Shown in pieces: positions 7,175 through 8,462 of a stretch of 8,462 nucleotides of DNA. A model generated the notes under the pieces. That model was not told the origin of the DNA and searched no databases. It worked only from the letters and a program-made list of their open reading frames with translations. Numbering within the stretch: the stretch's first letter is position 1; each line of letters starts with the position of its first letter. The stretch covers positions 1 to 8,462 of the forward strand of contig JANWHJ010000083.1 in assembly GCA_025450475.1 (NCBI GenBank), in the 5' to 3' direction. The translations under genes were made by a program, and so were the position numbers. The stretch comes from Nitrososphaera sp. (GTDB lineage Archaea > Thermoproteota > Nitrososphaeria > Nitrososphaerales > Nitrososphaeraceae).

Positions 7175-7294
7175 ATATCAGAGCGAAGAGACAACTTCCT
7201 TACAGCTGTCAGCATTGCAGACGATGCTACCTTTGCAGTCAAGTTACTTGAGTCTATCGATATTGTTCTTGAACAAAAATTGAATATACGCTGA
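7175..7294 (+). pseudogene. Possible relic: coding-like 39-codon frame without a usual start
   Basis: The frame after TAA (7172-7174) reads 39 codons to TGA at 7292-7294. It starts with ATA, followed by SERRDNFLTAV, then SIADDATFAVKLLESID, then IVLEQKLNIR. The composition is like an acidic amphipathic helix of a real protein rather than random sequence, but there is no ATG, GTG or TTG until four codons from the end. One base change (ATA to ATG) would give a start, so it may be a decayed small gene or the C-terminal remnant of a longer one. No family is recognised; chance is a serious alternative. Confidence 0.22.
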
Positions 7295-7448
7295 ATGTTC
7301 GGTTGGTGAGCTAGAATTTGTTCGTGTTCTTGACTGTGTAACCGATTTTCGAACACTATCCAATCTGGGATATCTCTACATTTGTATTCAATGATTTATT
7401 ATTTCTACGAAGTATCTTGTCTATCAACGTGTCAATAGCATATGTGGA

Positions 7449-7577
7449 ATGGACGCATCAGTTGCAGACCATCTAATATGCTCCGTCATCTTTTTGGCGA
7501 TCTTCATTACCACCTATTGCTTTTGTATTGAGCGTCCCCCGCCACGCGTACAAGGCATGCGCGGCATGGAACAATGA
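7449..7577 (+). CDS. Possible 42-residue one-pass membrane protein
   Basis: An ATG frame of 42 residues has a hydrophobic core at about residues 9-27 (LICSVIFLAIFITTYCFCI), followed by a positively charged, proline-rich tail (ERPPPRVQGMRG). That order of membrane segment then basic tail is like small membrane proteins. There is no clear TATA box at leaderless distance and only a weak GTGGA before the start; an AT-rich stretch at 7391-7405 could serve as a promoter with a leader of about 25 bases. No homologue is recognised. Low confidence. Confidence 0.25.
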   Translation: MDASVADHLICSVIFLAIFITTYCFCIERPPPRVQGMRGMEQ

Positions 7578-7583
7578 CGATGG

Positions 7584-7592
7584 AATTTATTT
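7584..7592 (+). promoter_or_regulatory. TATA-like element before the 48-residue ORF
   Basis: The plus strand reads AATTTATTT, a reasonable archaeal TATA match. Expected initiation is near 7614, about 11 bases before the TTG at 7625. It could instead drive a transcript reaching the CBS gene or a non-coding RNA. Confidence 0.3.
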
Positions 7593-7624
7593 AGATTCGT
7601 GCCAAATAACCGCCGCGCAGCAGG

Positions 7625-7771
7625 TTGGCAAGCAAGATCCTGTCGAAACTTGTTAAATTCAATTTAAGTACTTTGTTGGATGTAGACATTTTCCATGAGC
7701 AAGGCCTGTTGGTTTATTGGGCCGAATTTTCGTGCGAGTCCTCAGATAGCGAATTCCGCACTGATTCATGA
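7625..7771 (+). CDS. Possible 48-residue small protein, TTG start
   Basis: A frame beginning with TTG at 7625 (in-frame stop at 7607-7609 upstream) encodes 48 residues to TGA at 7769-7771. The N-terminal part is basic and amphipathic (ASKILSKLVKFNLSTLLD), the middle hydrophobic and aromatic (GLLVYWAEF), and the tail acidic and Ser-rich (SCESSDSEFRTDS). A TATA-like element about 37 bases upstream would give a short leader. It ends 56 bases before the CBS gene, on the same strand. No family is recognised. The TTG start and lack of any search make this weak. Confidence 0.25.
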   Translation: MASKILSKLVKFNLSTLLDVDIFHEQGLLVYWAEFSCESSDSEFRTDS

Positions 7772-7793
7772 TAGTAATACATTACGACAGCAT

Positions 7794-7804
7794 TGTTTTT
7801 ATCT
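7794..7804 (+). promoter_or_regulatory. TATA-like element of the CBS-domain gene
   Basis: The plus strand reads TGTTTTTATCT, centred about 28 bases before the ATG at 7828. The match is weaker than the other boxes, but the spacing is the leaderless spacing seen across the window and argues for the ATG at 7828 over the one at 7768. Confidence 0.45.
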
Positions 7805-7827
7805 TTGAGCGATTCTGGAAAATTGAT

Positions 7828-8289
7828 ATGGCAAGCAGTGTAGTGCGCGACATCATGACAAAACAAATAGTCATGATAGATCATGATCGGTCGGCGCTTG
7901 AAGCTGCGAAGACGATGGCAGAGAAAGGCATCAGCTCTGTGTTTGTGGTCAGGAACGGCCAACCTGTCGGGATTGTGAGCGAGCGAGACTTTATCAAGAA
8001 AATATGTGCCAAGGAGCTGCCGATCGCCGGAGTCATGATAGGCGACATCATGTCCAAGATACTGACCACTGCAGAACCGGAAACTCCCATAGAGGTCGCG
8101 GTGCAGAGGATGGTGAACCACAAGATACGCCGGCTCCCAATAATGGACGGAGGTAAGCTGGTCGGCATTATCACCGTAACAGATCTTGCAAAGCATCTCA
8201 GAACCACTCTGTTGCTTGAAGGCGCAATGAGTGGCTCTGATAACCTCGACGACGTTTTCACATCGCTGGGTCATGACGACAAGCATTAA
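7828..8289 (+). CDS. Two-CBS-domain protein
   Basis: Encodes 153 residues consisting almost wholly of a tandem CBS (Bateman) module: CBS1 at about 5-61, with VRDIMTK (6-12) and VGIVSERDF (47-55), and CBS2 at about 71-127, with IGDIMSK (71-77), IRRLPIMDGGKLVGIITVTDL (100-120). Such modules bind adenosine nucleotides (AMP, ATP, SAM or similar) and act as energy or ligand sensors for partner proteins; the partner here is unknown and no catalytic domain is attached. The C-terminal 25 residues are acidic and likely flexible. The frame is open from an ATG at 7768, but those 20 extra residues precede the domain and overlap the TATA-like element, so the ATG at 7828 is preferred. Divergent from purQ; a link to purine nucleotide level is tempting but unproven. 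Confidence 0.92.
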   Translation: MASSVVRDIMTKQIVMIDHDRSALEAAKTMAEKGISSVFVVRNGQPVGIVSERDFIKKICAKELPIAGVMIGDIMSKILTTAEPETPIEVAVQRMVNHKIRRLPIMDGGKLVGIITVTDLAKHLRTTLLLEGAMSGSDNLDDVFTSLGHDDKH

Positions 8290-8325
8290 TTTCAAGAAAA
8301 CAGAAGATTCAGGCCGGCCACTACC

Positions 8326-8337
8326 AAAAAAATAAAA
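8326..8337 (-). terminator. T-rich terminator of the right-edge minus-strand gene
   Basis: The minus strand reads TTTTATTTTTTT starting about 10 bases after the TAA at 8349-8347. Archaeal termination is commonly at such T-runs without a stem-loop. It lies between two convergent genes and would act for the minus-strand one; the plus-strand CBS gene shows no comparable T-run here. A GGCCGGCC palindrome sits just left of it (8312-8319). Confidence 0.55.
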
Positions 8338-8346
8338 GTTGTAGAA

Positions 8347-8462
8347 TTAAATCTTGCCGGTCGCCTTGATCGTACAGTTGCTGACGATATGGTTGAATAT
8401 ACGAAGTTCTTCGCAGAGTTTTTTCACCGTCGCTTCAGCGTCTTTCTCAGATTTGCTATTCA
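8347..8462 (-). CDS. C-terminal part of a small gene cut by the right edge
   Basis: A minus-strand frame open from the window edge gives 37 residues: NSKSEKDAEATVKKL (1-15), CEELRIFNHIVSNC (16-29), TIKATGKI (30-37), then TAA at 8349-8347. The composition (charged, helical, two Cys) is coding-like, and a T-run terminator follows. The last two window bases read TG on this strand, so if the next base outside is A on the minus strand the protein would begin here with ATG and be only 38 residues; otherwise it is the tail of a longer protein. No family is recognised. It converges on the CBS gene with 57 bases between the stop codons. Confidence 0.5.
   Translation of the reverse strand, partial: NSKSEKDAEATVKKLCEELRIFNHIVSNCTIKATGKI

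Larger units (their letters stand above)
7094..7827. other. 734-base gap between divergent purQ and CBS genes
   Basis: This stretch holds no confident gene. It contains the purQ TATA box, a second palindromic TATA-like site (ATTTAAAT, 7169-7176) usable on either strand, a TATA-like AATTTATTT (7584-7592), and the CBS-gene promoter. Three short plus-strand frames look coding-like: 7175-7294 (lacks a usual start), 7449-7577 and 7625-7771. No tRNA cloverleaf, long inverted repeat or direct repeat was found by eye. The sequence is more AT-rich than the flanking genes in its left half. It could carry small genes, a non-coding RNA or relics of a lost gene. Confidence 0.6.

Noticed and set aside
7171..7356. 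Minus-strand frame of 61 residues upstream of purQ
   Set aside because: No motif and no ribosome-binding or TATA signal at a suitable distance; the plus strand of the same stretch looks more protein-like.
7094..7827. tRNA, CRISPR repeats or riboswitch in the long gap
   Set aside because: No cloverleaf with a TTCGANNC-type arm, no regularly spaced repeats and no conserved riboswitch core could be found by eye.
7714..8295. Minus-strand frame of 193 residues opposite the CBS gene
   Set aside because: His-, Tyr- and Cys-rich composition with no recognisable domain, fully antisense to a clear two-CBS protein; a shadow frame.

Overview
The window reads as archaeal chromosome, most likely a Nitrososphaera-like thaumarchaeon (Nitrososphaeria). 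This rests on three things: AT-rich TATA boxes centred about 26-28 bases before several start codons (leaderless transcription), archaeal-type versions of the housekeeping proteins, and a moderate base composition. The phylum call is inference from these features and cannot be proved without a search. No rRNA, tRNA, insertion sequence, phage gene or CRISPR array was seen.

Layout, left to right. Nearly everything from 1 to 7093 is on the minus strand. An archaeal YchF/Obg-family GTPase (18-1232) has a strong TATA box, and the start of another gene lies at the very left edge. Between 1253 and 1342 there is a possible 29-residue leaderless CxxC microprotein. Next is a two-gene unit, read right to left: a CoA-binding-domain protein (1802-2221) followed by an unrecognised 117-residue protein (1417-1770). 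A small membrane-anchored protein with an outer beta-type domain (2257-2628) has its own promoter. The largest block is a purine operon purQ-purL-purF (7093 down to 2741) in tight order, with a stop codon directly touching the next ATG between purQ and purL.

A 734-base gap (7094-7827) separates purQ from a divergent two-CBS-domain protein (7828-8289, plus strand). The gap holds the purQ promoter, the CBS promoter and three short coding-like stretches on the plus strand, all of low confidence. At the right edge the C-terminal end of a convergent minus-strand gene (8347 to beyond 8462) is followed by a T-rich terminator.

How the genes work together: PurF makes phosphoribosylamine, the first step of de novo purine synthesis, and PurQ plus PurL form the glutaminase and synthetase parts of FGAM synthase, the fourth step. 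The third subunit, PurS, is not in the window. The other genes (GTPase, CoA-binding protein, CBS protein) are probably regulatory or housekeeping and show no clear functional tie to the purine genes beyond proximity. The window is mostly ordinary core genome. The points most worth a second look are the leaderless microprotein candidate, the start-site corrections implied by TATA spacing, and the short ORFs in the long gap.
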